64,000 nt of DNA from CAYNND01 sp964398775. Its GTDB lineage: Bacteria > Patescibacteriota > Minisyncoccia > Phycocordibacterales > UBA2100. The stretch spans positions 72,024-136,023 of the forward strand of contig CAYNND010000001.1 of the NCBI GenBank assembly GCA_964398775.1, written 5' to 3'. Positions within the stretch are counted from its first letter, which is position 1, and each line of letters opens with the position of its first letter. Made by a program: the position numbers and the translations under genes. Shown piece after piece: positions 16,601 to 25,155 of the stretch. Under the pieces are notes generated by a model. It saw only the letters and a list, made by a program, of their open reading frames with translations, was not told the DNA's origin and ran no database searches.

Positions 16601-18517
16601 TTATGATCTTTTTTTACGGATGATGAACGCTGTACTGACCATAAGCGCACCGATGACCATGAATGTAATGATGCGCACTCCTGATGGCAGCGCCCAAACA
16701 TCGACAAGCGCAAGTCGCGCGATGACAAACCCAACAAGCCATGTACCAAAGAGTCGATACACTCTGATATCACGCTGTGTGCCGAGTACATATGCACCAA
16801 TACCCAAGATGGTGTATATAATAAGCGCAACCATCACTCCAAATGAGCCGTAGAAAGCCATCTCAGTACAGACACGCCAAATAGCAAACAAGTAGTACAG
16901 TGTACCTACGATAATGAGTGTCGCGTACCACTGTCGATTAGTAACTGAATTTGTCGCAAGTGAAAGATTACGGAAGTAGAGACCAGTCACGATAAGTATT
17001 GAACCCATAGTGACAAGCACCGCGAGCGCACTGTTTGAGAATGGGTTACCGATAGTCACCAGCGAAAGAAATACTGGTATCGCAAAGACATAGCTTCCCT
17101 TGCGTGCTGCAGCGATGTCTTTCGTGAAGAGGAACGCGAGGATGGTGATTGCTGCTGCTTCGAGCGCATACGCTATCGTCAGTGCATTTCCTTCAAGCTC
17201 TGCTGCTGTTGCTGCACCGATATAGACAATGGCGAGTGCTGCATAGAGGAAGAATCCTTCGCGCTTTTCTGTCATCATGAATGCACTGTATGCTGCAAAG
17301 ACAAAGAGCAGTGCCCACCCTGCAAGCGACAGACTCTGCCAGACAGGTGTGATCATGCCAAATATTGCAAACAGGAGGATTGCACCATGAGCAAAGACAG
17401 CGACTGATTCGCCATCATACTGACCTGGCTCTTCAAATCTGAAGCTCTTCGTTCGCATCACAAAGAGAGCGTATGTTCCCCCAATGAAGAGCGCACCCCA
17501 TGCAAAGAGTGGCATCATGTACGCATCTCGTGTAAAGACAGTCCCTATCCATGTTAAGAGCAGTGTTGAGTTAATGAGCATCGCTATACTGTCTACTTTG
17601 CGGATACCATGTGTCTTGGTTGCTGTGTAGAGTTGGAGTGCAAAGAGCACTACCGCGTAGAAACACTCAATAAGAAACGCACTGTCGCGGACACCGACAC
17701 CACCTGACATCGCAAAGAGGCTATAAAACCAGAGGAATACCGCAGCAGTGATGTTGAGTTCTGGGTAATCACGAAGTACGGTGAGTATAGCAGTCGCAAC
17801 GATGATGACTCCGTAATACATGAATAGTCCGAGAACATCAGCAGTCGCTGAAGCAGTCAGAAACGGTGCGATACCCATAAGTACCAACGAGATGGTCGCG
17901 AGTGGTCTTCGGTTATAGAGGATACTTGCTGTCGCAACAAATGCAGAAATCGCAACCATAATTGCCAGTGCTGACAGTGGTGTGAAGAAGCCATAGAGTG
18001 CACGAGCTGCAAATGTAGTGAGCATAGTAACTCCGGCTCCAAGCACCAAGAAAATATCTGCCTGGTGTGGGTTTACCTTGTAGCGCATAAACCCGACAAC
18101 CATGACAGTAACTCCTGCAAGGAGTCCGAGTGTGATGCGACCGACAGGACCAATCCAGTTGTTTGCAATTGCAAATGAAACGAACCATCCAAAACTGAGG
18201 AGCAACAAAATAGCACCAACCTTGAGCAGCCAATCTTCTTTGAGCCAATCACCAATAGTCGCCTTCCGCACTTCATGTATCTGCTGCGTCAATACACCAA
18301 GCTCGGTCGCTTGTGCAGCAGGTGCCTGTGGTTGTGCCTGTACTTGAGCGACTTGCTCTGCTTTTTGTGGAGCCGCTTGCTGTGCTTGAGGCGCAACAGG
18401 CTGAATACTTTTTCCTTGCAGTGAACGGAGATAATTTTCGAGCATGATGCTCCGTGAGCGAGCATTTGCTGCCATAATAATTGCAGCGATGCTAATACAA
18501 AAGGCTAAAAATTCCAT
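16601..18517 (-). CDS. DUF2339 polytopic membrane protein
   Basis: 638 residues starting at MEFLAF. A first helix is followed by a Gln/Ala/Pro-rich cytoplasmic linker (AQQAAPQKAEQVAQVQAQ) with a short coiled helix (TQQIHEVRK). About 20 membrane segments follow from residue 100 on, typical of DUF2339. The function of DUF2339 is unknown, though it is often found near envelope genes. The gene is translationally linked to the thrombospondin-repeat protein. TACAAT lies 9 nt before the ATG, slightly longer than the usual spacing here. Confidence 0.85.
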   Translation of the reverse strand: MEFLAFCISIAAIIMAANARSRSIMLENYLRSLQGKSIQPVAPQAQQAAPQKAEQVAQVQAQPQAPAAQATELGVLTQQIHEVRKATIGDWLKEDWLLKVGAILLLLSFGWFVSFAIANNWIGPVGRITLGLLAGVTVMVVGFMRYKVNPHQADIFLVLGAGVTMLTTFAARALYGFFTPLSALAIMVAISAFVATASILYNRRPLATISLVLMGIAPFLTASATADVLGLFMYYGVIIVATAILTVLRDYPELNITAAVFLWFYSLFAMSGGVGVRDSAFLIECFYAVVLFALQLYTATKTHGIRKVDSIAMLINSTLLLTWIGTVFTRDAYMMPLFAWGALFIGGTYALFVMRTKSFRFEEPGQYDGESVAVFAHGAILLFAIFGMITPVWQSLSLAGWALLFVFAAYSAFMMTEKREGFFLYAALAIVYIGAATAAELEGNALTIAYALEAAAITILAFLFTKDIAAARKGSYVFAIPVFLSLVTIGNPFSNSALAVLVTMGSILIVTGLYFRNLSLATNSVTNRQWYATLIIVGTLYYLFAIWRVCTEMAFYGSFGVMVALIIYTILGIGAYVLGTQRDIRVYRLFGTWLVGFVIARLALVDVWALPSGVRIITFMVIGALMVSTAFIIRKKRS

Positions 18518-18588
18518 GATGCAATAATTGTACCCTAAAAAATGGACGATATTGCACTCGCCCCTCCTTGGCTGTGTAGAGGGCATGA

Positions 18589-18594
18589 TATACT
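18589..18594 (+). promoter_or_regulatory. -10 hexamer TATACT
   Basis: TATACT, 6 nt (AAAAAC), then the ATG at 18601. Confidence 0.6.
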
Positions 18595-18600
18595 AAAAAC

Positions 18601-18942
18601 ATGCTAGGAATACATATCGCAATTGCACTTATGAGCACACTCTATGGTGGTCATACCCTGTGGGAAGTTTTTACTCAGAGAAAAATTAACTCAGCTCGTA
18701 GAGCGCTCATGCTTGCGGCACTGCTTGTGCTCAGTATGACCTCAGGAATCCTGCTGACGTTGCAGACTGGCGCGAGTGTACTTTCTGTGTGCGATAACCT
18801 ACTCCTCTATGCGACAGGCTTTAGTGTTGTGTTTGCATCACTTGCATACACACAGGGCTTCTCCACAGTGAAGCCATACATGACGTGGTCATATGCATAC
18901 GCAACAGCGCTCCCTGTGGCTCTCATCGCGTTTGGTTTCTAA
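18601..18942 (+). CDS. Small four-helix membrane protein
   Basis: 113 residues with hydrophobic segments near 2-18, 35-55, 63-80 and 93-112. The loop after the first is basic (WEVFTQRKINSARRA), so the N terminus is probably outside. The arrangement resembles small SirB2-like or DUF420-like proteins, but identity cannot be claimed. It converges on the ABC ATPase gene. Confidence 0.6.
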   Translation: MLGIHIAIALMSTLYGGHTLWEVFTQRKINSARRALMLAALLVLSMTSGILLTLQTGASVLSVCDNLLLYATGFSVVFASLAYTQGFSTVKPYMTWSYAYATALPVALIAFGF

Positions 18943-18947
18943 ATACT

Positions 18948-19694
18948 TTATGGCTTGATGAGCTCAGTGAGCTTATCTTCAAGAGCAAACGCTTCAGGAG
19001 TGCGTCGTGGGCGTGGGCGCGGTAGGTCATTGTTGATGAGTGCTTCGAGCTTGCCTGGGCGTGGTGTAAAGACTCCCACTCTATCTGCAAGCTCTACTGC
19101 CTCAGGTATGAGGTGCGTCACCATGATGATGGTTGGCTTCTCTTCTTGCCAGAGGTCGAGCAATTCTTGTCGCAACTCTTCAGCAGTAAATGTATCGAGC
19201 TCAGAAAACGGCTCATCCATGAAGATAACTTTTGGCTTCATGACGAATGCCCGAGCAAGACCAACGCGTTGTCGCATGCCGCCTGAGAGATCTTTTGGTC
19301 GAGCATGCGCAAATTGCTCAAGTTTGAAGCGTTTGAGTTGTTCGCGAACGCGCTCTTTTTTCTCAGCTTCAGGAACATGATTTGCAGTCAATCCAAACCC
19401 GACATTCTCTTCTATCGTCATCCATGGCATGAGTGCAAAATTTTGAAACACATACCCTACCTTGCCTGGCGCAATATCTGCATGGCGCGTCACAGTACCA
19501 ACTGTTTCTGTATCAAGTCCTGCCATGATACGCATGACGGTAGATTTCCCGGAACCTGACGGACCGACAAGCATGAAAAATTCTCCGCGATGCACTGTGA
19601 GTGAAATATCTTTTATTGCAACAAAATCATTGCCCGCTGCATCTTTAAATTGCTTGCTGACGCGATCGAGTGTGATGAGTGGTTCTTTTTCCAT
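18948..19694 (-). CDS. ABC transporter ATP-binding protein, NitT/TauT type
   Basis: 248 residues from MEKEPLITLD. Walker A GPSGSGKST (44-52), Q-loop FQNFALMPW, signature LSGGMRQR (136-143), Walker B VIFMDEP and H-loop MVTH are all intact. The helical subdomain and order match SsuB/TauB-like importers of nitrate, sulfonate or related anions. It starts 26 nt after the permease stops. No substrate-binding protein is in the window, so the substrate cannot be named. Confidence 0.93.
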   Translation of the reverse strand: MEKEPLITLDRVSKQFKDAAGNDFVAIKDISLTVHRGEFFMLVGPSGSGKSTVMRIMAGLDTETVGTVTRHADIAPGKVGYVFQNFALMPWMTIEENVGFGLTANHVPEAEKKERVREQLKRFKLEQFAHARPKDLSGGMRQRVGLARAFVMKPKVIFMDEPFSELDTFTAEELRQELLDLWQEEKPTIIMVTHLIPEAVELADRVGVFTPRPGKLEALINNDLPRPRPRRTPEAFALEDKLTELIKP

Positions 19695-19720
19695 GTGCTT
19701 GTGTAAATAATATGTATGTA

Positions 19721-20470
19721 CTACTCTGCCATCTTTTGATGACTCCAGTCCAGCAACGCCAGCCATACAAAACGGTTAAATACAAAGATAAGGAGGAGGA
19801 ACCCTGCAATGCCGAAGGCTGTTATACCGACACTCTCAGCATTTGCAGTAAAAAAGTTACCAAGACCCTGCGGTGCTTTGACTACCATTTCAGTTGCAAT
19901 CAGTGCTTCCCAACCTTCACCGAGTCCAATGACCGTCCCAGTGATGACACCCGGGAGCGAGACGGGAATAATGAACTTTGTGTAGTACTGAATACCGCGG
20001 AGGTTATAAATCTGTGCAGCATCTTGCCAGTCACTGCGTACCATCTTGAGCGCACTGATGATGGAGAACAGAATAGGCCACATGATAGTAATTACTAAAA
20101 AGAAAATGATGGTTGTATCTACGTTTTCTGGGCCGAGTACATACACAGCCATCGGCATCGCTGCAAATGTCGGAAAGCTCTGTAAAACATCAAATATAGG
20201 CAGAGCAACTTTACCTCGAAGTCCTTGGTAGAAGGACACTGCAAGCGCCCACGAAAGTGTAACGGAAATAAGATACGCAACTGAAAGTCGATATGATGAG
20301 AGCGCCAAATCTTTCATGAGTGGGCCAAAGGCGATATTTCCTATCTGAGTCCCAACAAACAAAAAGACAAAAGGAAACGCAACGAGGAAGAGTGTGAAGA
20401 GTAGTGACGTCAAAGATGGATATATCATCCGCCGGTGGTGGTGTTTGTGATGTATCTTTGGCTCGAACAT
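19721..20470 (-). CDS. ABC transporter permease, NitT/TauT type
   Basis: 249 residues from MFEPKIHHKH. A His-rich start (HHKHHHRR) is followed by six membrane segments. The BPD_transp_1 EAA-type loop appears as QIYNLRGIQYYTKFIIPVSLPGVITG (here longer than usual for a quotable motif, residues about 165-190), with GLGEGWEALIATEM after it. The His-rich cytoplasmic start is unusual and might bind metal. It is the first gene of the ABC pair. Confidence 0.9.
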   Translation of the reverse strand: MFEPKIHHKHHHRRMIYPSLTSLLFTLFLVAFPFVFLFVGTQIGNIAFGPLMKDLALSSYRLSVAYLISVTLSWALAVSFYQGLRGKVALPIFDVLQSFPTFAAMPMAVYVLGPENVDTTIIFFLVITIMWPILFSIISALKMVRSDWQDAAQIYNLRGIQYYTKFIIPVSLPGVITGTVIGLGEGWEALIATEMVVKAPQGLGNFFTANAESVGITAFGIAGFLLLIFVFNRFVWLALLDWSHQKMAE

Positions 20471-20476
20471 ATAGGC

Positions 20477-20482
20477 AGTGTA
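20477..20482 (-). promoter_or_regulatory. -10 hexamer TACACT
   Basis: TACACT, 6 nt, then the ATG at 20470. Confidence 0.55.
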
Positions 20483-20521
20483 GCGCACGAATGACTGATA
20501 TGCCCACGCTGTACGTGGACA

Positions 20522-20923
20522 TCAATCAATTAAGTCACGCTCATGGAGCCACTGAATCAATTCTCTACCTGATGCAGACGTCGGGAGCTGCAGTCGTGAG
20601 TCTATATATCCTATCTCTTCGATTTCATGAGCAGGAGTCATCGTGCCTGTGTACTCTGCGCTAAAGCATTTGAGCTCAAGCATTTTCCCAGCATTTTTCC
20701 CATGTGCTTCTGCATGAATCGTGTGCACATGCTTGATGGTCTCTGGTCGTACGTCAATTGAGAGCTCTTCTTTGAGCTCACGGATGAATGCAGCTTCGTC
20801 AGACTCGCCCACTTCTGGTTTTCCTCCTGGATTGTAAAACGTATCATTTCCGCGGCTGCGCACGCACAGCAACTTTCTGTTTTCAATATGTACCCAACTT
20901 ACTTTACGTATTGTTTCCTGCAT
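20522..20923 (-). CDS. NUDIX hydrolase
   Basis: 133 residues from MQETIRKVSW; TATTGT lies 6 nt before this ATG. The NUDIX box is complete: GGKPEVGESDEAAF, then RELKEELSI. It should hydrolyse a nucleoside diphosphate linked to another group. The substrate cannot be read from the sequence. The compact domain has no extra modules. Confidence 0.92.
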   Translation of the reverse strand: MQETIRKVSWVHIENRKLLCVRSRGNDTFYNPGGKPEVGESDEAAFIRELKEELSIDVRPETIKHVHTIHAEAHGKNAGKMLELKCFSAEYTGTMTPAHEIEEIGYIDSRLQLPTSASGRELIQWLHERDLID

Positions 20924-20954
20924 CATATGACAATACCGCAGGTATTTTAAAATG

Positions 20955-20991
20955 CAAAAAGAAGCCGCGTGTGGTGTCACCCTCACGCGGC
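20955..20991 (-). terminator. Intrinsic terminator
   Basis: Stem GCCGCGTG (20964-20971) and CACGCGGC (20984-20991), followed on the minus strand by TTCTTTTTGC. It serves the gene ending at 21022. Confidence 0.8.
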
Positions 20992-21021
20992 CGGGACTCT
21001 ACTCATTGCGCATCTATGCGT

Positions 21022-21279
21022 CTACATGAACGACGCAAGCATGGTCATACTGGGCTGCACCGAAGTGCTTGCCGGGTACTTCGGGCGAACCCGAGCTGCA
21101 CGATTGGGAGCGCCGTTGAGGAAGCGGTTGGCACGTTCTGCCCATGCTTCCATTTCGGCATCCGTCATCTGCGGACTCGAATCCACACTACTCAGTGGAC
21201 CATGATATATGTCGCCACCGAAGGCGAACATAGACTCGCAAAACGCCTCACACGCCGGATCGACATCGTCTTTCGACAT
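21022..21279 (-). CDS. Small hypothetical protein with Shine-Dalgarno and terminator
   Basis: 85 residues from ATG 21279 (MSKDDVDPACEAF), with AGAAGG about 10 nt upstream; the longer reading starts at GTG 21327. The N-terminal half is acidic with two Cys four apart (CEAFC). The middle has a helix (DAEMEAWAERANRF) and the end is basic then Ser/Met-rich. No family was recognised. It has its own terminator, so it is probably a well-expressed single gene. Confidence 0.6.
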   Translation of the reverse strand: MSKDDVDPACEAFCESMFAFGGDIYHGPLSSVDSSPQMTDAEMEAWAERANRFLNGAPNRAARVRPKYPASTSVQPSMTMLASFM

Positions 21280-21371
21280 CTGTTTCGTCCCTTCTGCTGG
21301 TCTTAGAACCGCGTCGTACGCCAGCACTATCGACGCGCCAAAATGCTAGCACAAAAAGTGAATGTGTCGAA

Positions 21372-22019
21372 TTACCAGAGGTGCGAGTGGTCGTTCCATG
21401 TCACTGCTCTCCAGCCATGTTGCGGGTCAAATGTGAAATGTGAAAGACTAGTGTTCATGCATCGAAAGGTGTCATAGAGGTGCAGGAGGTACTCAGGTTG
21501 TGGATGTTCTCGGCAGGCAACCCACGTGAGTAGTGTGTACAGAAAAAATTGGTGCGACACAAGCGCGATACGCTGCTCAGGTCGCGCCTCAAGCGCTCGC
21601 ATCACACGTTCTGCGCGGGCAGCAAGATCGTCAAATGTCTCTTCGTCATCAATGCGCTCTTTTGAACGTGACAGGTAGCGAGCATGCACCACATCAACTG
21701 TCGCAACGACTCGCGGATCAGTACGCTGTGCACCGACAACAACAGAAGGCAGGATGCGCTCATGTGCATCGGGCTGTATCTGCAGGGGCACATTCGCATG
21801 CATCGCTATCATCTCTGCTGTCTGATGTGCTCGTGTGTAGGGACTCGTCAAGACAACATCTACTTGTATCTCTCGCTCAAACCGTCGTGCTGCTTTCAGT
21901 GCCTGCAACTTCCCCTCCTCTGAGAGCATCGCTGTATTACTTTCACGGACATTGTGTCTATTTCCTTCACTCTGCCCATGTCGAATGCACGTAATATGTT
22001 TTATAGATGAAGCACTCAT
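21372..22019 (-). CDS. Histidine phosphatase family protein (phosphoglycerate mutase-like)
   Basis: 215 residues from MSASSIKH. The catalytic RHG (CIRHGQSEGNRHN) is near residue 12. Other phosphatase sites are TSPYTRAHQTAEM (substrate Arg), a Glu region EETFDDLA and the second His in ALVSHQFFLYT. All the usual catalytic residues are present. It could act on a phosphosugar, a nucleotide or a phosphoprotein. The gene has its own promoter just before dnaX ends. Confidence 0.92.
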   Translation of the reverse strand: MSASSIKHITCIRHGQSEGNRHNVRESNTAMLSEEGKLQALKAARRFEREIQVDVVLTSPYTRAHQTAEMIAMHANVPLQIQPDAHERILPSVVVGAQRTDPRVVATVDVVHARYLSRSKERIDDEETFDDLAARAERVMRALEARPEQRIALVSHQFFLYTLLTWVACREHPQPEYLLHLYDTFRCMNTSLSHFTFDPQHGWRAVTWNDHSHLW

Positions 22020-22025
22020 CGATGT

Positions 22026-22031
22026 ATTGTA
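22026..22031 (-). promoter_or_regulatory. -10 hexamer TACAAT
   Basis: TACAAT, 6 nt, then the ATG at 22019. Confidence 0.55.
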
Positions 22032-22052
22032 CATCGAAAAAACGTAGTGGCT

Positions 22053-23102
22053 CTATTTTTCTGGGGACTCAGTTGCTTCAAGTACGATAAGCTCGAGAAT
22101 CATGTGCGGATACGGTGAGCGGCGAATATCTGCGCCGCGCTCAAGGAGTACCCGGAGCATTTTTGAATTGATAGCACTATGCACTGCGTCTTTTCCTTGC
22201 GCGTAGGCTGCAACAAATGCATACGTGTCTGGCGAGAGTGATGTTTTAAATACTTCGTTCATAGAAGGTGCGCTTCTGAGTAGAAGTACGGCACGCACAA
22301 GCTCGAGTAGTCGCGTAAAGAGCATATCGATGTTTACACCCTGTGTGCGTGCGAGCGTGATATGAGAGAGCACTGAAGCGAAGTCACCCTTTGACCATGC
22401 TTCAAGAAGTGTTCGCGCAAGTGCCTGTGTCGGAGCTCCCGTTCGCTCTGCTACCAACTCGTCGGTTATTCGTGTGCCGTCTGCAGCTGTAATAATCTGC
22501 TGCAAGATTGAGAGAGTATCTCGGAATGAGCCATCGCCAAGTTCGGCGATAGAGTCAGCTGCAGCTGTATCAATAGCAATTTTTTCTTTCTTTGCGATAC
22601 GCTGCACGGTCTCAGCAAGCACATCACGTGTGGGTCGTGCGAGTGTATATACTTCACAGCGCGAAAGTATGGTCTCAGGAACTTTATGAATATCAGTTGT
22701 CGCAAGAATGAAAATGACATGCTGTGGCGGCTCTTCGAGAATCTTCAGGAGCGCATTGAATGCACCTTTTGAGAGCATATGCACTTCATCGAGTACGTAG
22801 ACCTTGTATGGTGACTCAAGTGGGAGTGTCATCGCGCCATCTCGTAGTGCGCGGATTTCATCAACTCCGTTATGTGACGCAGCATCAATTTCATAGACAT
22901 CCTTATCTGTCACTTTAAGCGCGCTCGCTAAGATGCGCGCAAGTGATGTCTTTCCAATACCGCGCCCGCCAGAGAAGATATACGCATGCGATGGCTTCCC
23001 CGCTGCTACAGCGGCCTCCAAAGTCTTCACAACTGCATCCTGTCCAATAACATCTGCAAAGGTGTGTGGTCGATACTTTCTGTACAGTGAGTGGTGTTCC
23101 AT
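22053..23102 (-). CDS. dnaX: DNA polymerase III gamma-like clamp-loader subunit, short and without zinc module
   Basis: 349 residues. LYRKYRPHTFADVIGQD opens the clamp-loader ATPase. Walker A is SGGRGIGKTS (44-53) and Walker B is VLDEVHML (103-110). Then come FNALLKILEEPP, the sensor ILATTD and the arginine finger SRC. The usual zinc-binding insert with four Cys, between Walker A and the EIDAAS motif, is missing: ILASALKVTDKDVYEIDAAS joins the two directly. The tau C-terminal domains are also absent. It starts 6 nt after the preceding gene. Confidence 0.95.
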   Translation of the reverse strand: MEHHSLYRKYRPHTFADVIGQDAVVKTLEAAVAAGKPSHAYIFSGGRGIGKTSLARILASALKVTDKDVYEIDAASHNGVDEIRALRDGAMTLPLESPYKVYVLDEVHMLSKGAFNALLKILEEPPQHVIFILATTDIHKVPETILSRCEVYTLARPTRDVLAETVQRIAKKEKIAIDTAAADSIAELGDGSFRDTLSILQQIITAADGTRITDELVAERTGAPTQALARTLLEAWSKGDFASVLSHITLARTQGVNIDMLFTRLLELVRAVLLLRSAPSMNEVFKTSLSPDTYAFVAAYAQGKDAVHSAINSKMLRVLLERGADIRRSPYPHMILELIVLEATESPEK

Positions 23103-23108
23103 ATGTAT

Positions 23109-23420
23109 TTATTGTTTCGGTTTTCTTCGTTCTGTAACTATATACTCTTCGAGGTGAATAAGAAACGCAAACGGTGTCAGGAACCGGATATTTCCACTCT
23201 CGCCAGCAGGTAGACGCGCAGCATATGGCAGTAAGTCTGGAGGCCATGGGAGTTTTGATTCAATGCCGGTTGAACGGTGCTTGGCAAGTTCACATATTTT
23301 CTCAGTCAGAACTCGCGTATCCTCTGTAAGATTTTTGAACTCAGGAGTATCCATCATAAGTTCAATATGTGTATCTTCGTATGGGCTTGTGTTTTGTGCT
23401 ATAGCCTCAAGTGCCATCAT
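23109..23420 (-). CDS. Small hypothetical protein in the dus-dnaX operon
   Basis: 103 residues. The start ATG overlaps the dus stop by 4 nt and the stop lies 6 nt before dnaX, so it is part of the operon. It has a helix (DTRVLTEKICELAKHR), a Pro-rich piece (LPWPPDLLPYAARLP) and a C-terminal helix ending in basic residues. No family was recognised. Confidence 0.65.
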   Translation of the reverse strand: MMALEAIAQNTSPYEDTHIELMMDTPEFKNLTEDTRVLTEKICELAKHRSTGIESKLPWPPDLLPYAARLPAGESGNIRFLTPFAFLIHLEEYIVTERRKPKQ

Positions 23421-24382
23421 GACTCCATACTATCATGGGCACTTCTCAGGAGTAATAGCGCGCTCTCAGCATCATCTGTCTGCATGAGTGCCGTACGCAA
23501 GTCACTTGCATGATTCCATCCTGCAATATAGCTGCCGAAATGTTTTTTCATAAGGGCAAAACTCTTAATATCAGCAAACTGTTTCTGGTACTCCTCGGTA
23601 TGCTCAATGAGTGCTGCGATTCGCTCTCGCGCTGTTGCATGATAGTCAGTGCCGTACCATGGGTTACCGAACATGCCACGACCTATCATGACACCATTGC
23701 AGTGTGTTTCCTCATACCGCTGCTGCGCTTCAGCGACAGTTTTTACATCACCATTTCCTACTATCAAGGTAGATACTCCCATGCTGTCTCTCAGGGTAAC
23801 TGCACGGGCAACAGCACCCCACTGTGCAGGAACTTTTGACATCTCTTTTCTGGTACGCGCGTGGACCGTCAATACTGCGGGCTCTTCACTCAATAATTCT
23901 CGAGCCCAGTCTTCAAGGGTGTCTTGGTTCCAGCCTATCCGAGTCTTTACCGAAACAGGAATGTCTGGAGCGCCGCGCTTTGCTGCTTTAATAAGTTCAC
24001 GGGCAAGCGCAGGATTTTTTATAAGTGCTGCGCCACATCCTTGATTGTTGACTGCATCCACAGGGCATCCCATGTTTATATCAACCCCATCAAAACCGAG
24101 TTCTTGCACGATTGCCGCACCCTGCTCCATGTACCCAGGAACGCTAGAGAAGAGTTGCGCGACTATCGGACGTTCAATTTCACTAAAGCGTAACTTTGAG
24201 CGCAGCTTGCGCTGACCTTCAGCAGGAGCTCGAACGAGCCCATCGGCGGAAGTGAACTCTGTGAACGTGACATGGGGCTTCCCTCGTCGGGCAATGATAG
24301 TACGAAACGCGACATCGGTGACGTCATCCATCGGTGCTCCGACTATGAACGGCTGCGCGAGTGTGGCCCAAAAGTTTTTCAT
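23417..24382 (-). CDS. dus: tRNA-dihydrouridine synthase
   Basis: 321 residues from MKNFWATLAQPF. This FMN-binding TIM barrel reduces uridines in tRNA. It shows the family opening APMDDVTDVAFR, the FMN/substrate strand VDINMGCPVDAVNNQGCGAA with the catalytic Cys in QGCGAAL, PVSVKTRIGW, the HARTRKEMS loop with catalytic-site His, and VGNGDVKT and GVMIGRGMFGNPW for phosphate binding. It is an intact Dus; the subfamily (A/B/C) cannot be fixed by eye. Confidence 0.95.
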   Translation of the reverse strand: MKNFWATLAQPFIVGAPMDDVTDVAFRTIIARRGKPHVTFTEFTSADGLVRAPAEGQRKLRSKLRFSEIERPIVAQLFSSVPGYMEQGAAIVQELGFDGVDINMGCPVDAVNNQGCGAALIKNPALARELIKAAKRGAPDIPVSVKTRIGWNQDTLEDWARELLSEEPAVLTVHARTRKEMSKVPAQWGAVARAVTLRDSMGVSTLIVGNGDVKTVAEAQQRYEETHCNGVMIGRGMFGNPWYGTDYHATARERIAALIEHTEEYQKQFADIKSFALMKKHFGSYIAGWNHASDLRTALMQTDDAESALLLLRSAHDSMES

Positions 24383-24420
24383 CGCAGGCACGATACTGTA
24401 GATATGAAACGAATGCAATC

Positions 24421-25155
24421 TTACCCAATATCAGCGATGAGCGCGCAATGGTCACTCATGCCGCATTTCATGACAACAGCATGCACAGGAGCAGCACCTG
24501 GTGTTCTGAAAATATAGTCCACCATGTACCGCGCAACTTCAGCAGCAACAGGAGGATTGGTGCGCACGCGATGCAGCGGTATGTGCATACTGGATGTATA
24601 TGTATGCGGTACGCAATCTTCGAAATACTGCGTCAGTGTCTCGTAGCAGGAGTTGTACCCTCGAGGGATATTGAAATCCCCGCAGACGATTGTCGGGGGC
24701 ATCGTTCGTATATACTCCATCAGTGCTTGAGTATCTGTTTTTTGATACTCACTTGGTTTGTCACCATCCTGTGTCCACGTGTGATGGAGCGTCGCGACAC
24801 GAACACCGTCTATTTCGGTACTAATGATGCCGTGCTGTATCGTCTTTCTTTTTGTTTCTTGATTTGTTCTGTCCTGCTCTACTAAAGCCTCAGTGGGTTT
24901 GTAGTAGTAGTGTACGACCGTGTTTGACTGTGCATGACTACTCATGAGCACTACCCCACGCTCATCAAGTGAGCCATCTGTGCGGCGCTCAAGGATCATC
25001 GGCATGAATGTAACGTATGGGAGTGATGATATCCGTGGAATATCCTGTTTGAAAACCTCTTGCATGCAAAGCACATCAGGACGCTCTGCAGCTATAAAGT
25101 CACACACAAGTGTGAGGTGTGCATCACCTTCTATGTTTATTTGTACTAGTTTCAT
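24421..25155 (-). CDS. Endonuclease/exonuclease/phosphatase family hydrolase
   Basis: 244 residues of the EEP fold. It has LVQINIEG, the metal-binding Glu in DVLCMQEVF, catalytic His in TLHHTW, IVCGDFNIPRG (Asp and Asn), DYIFRT and the final SDHCALIADIG. All active-site motifs are present. The substrate may be a nucleic acid or a phosphoester. Its ATG overlaps the stop of the FtsQ-like gene (ATGA). Confidence 0.93.
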   Translation of the reverse strand: MKLVQINIEGDAHLTLVCDFIAAERPDVLCMQEVFKQDIPRISSLPYVTFMPMILERRTDGSLDERGVVLMSSHAQSNTVVHYYYKPTEALVEQDRTNQETKRKTIQHGIISTEIDGVRVATLHHTWTQDGDKPSEYQKTDTQALMEYIRTMPPTIVCGDFNIPRGYNSCYETLTQYFEDCVPHTYTSSMHIPLHRVRTNPPVAAEVARYMVDYIFRTPGAAPVHAVVMKCGMSDHCALIADIG

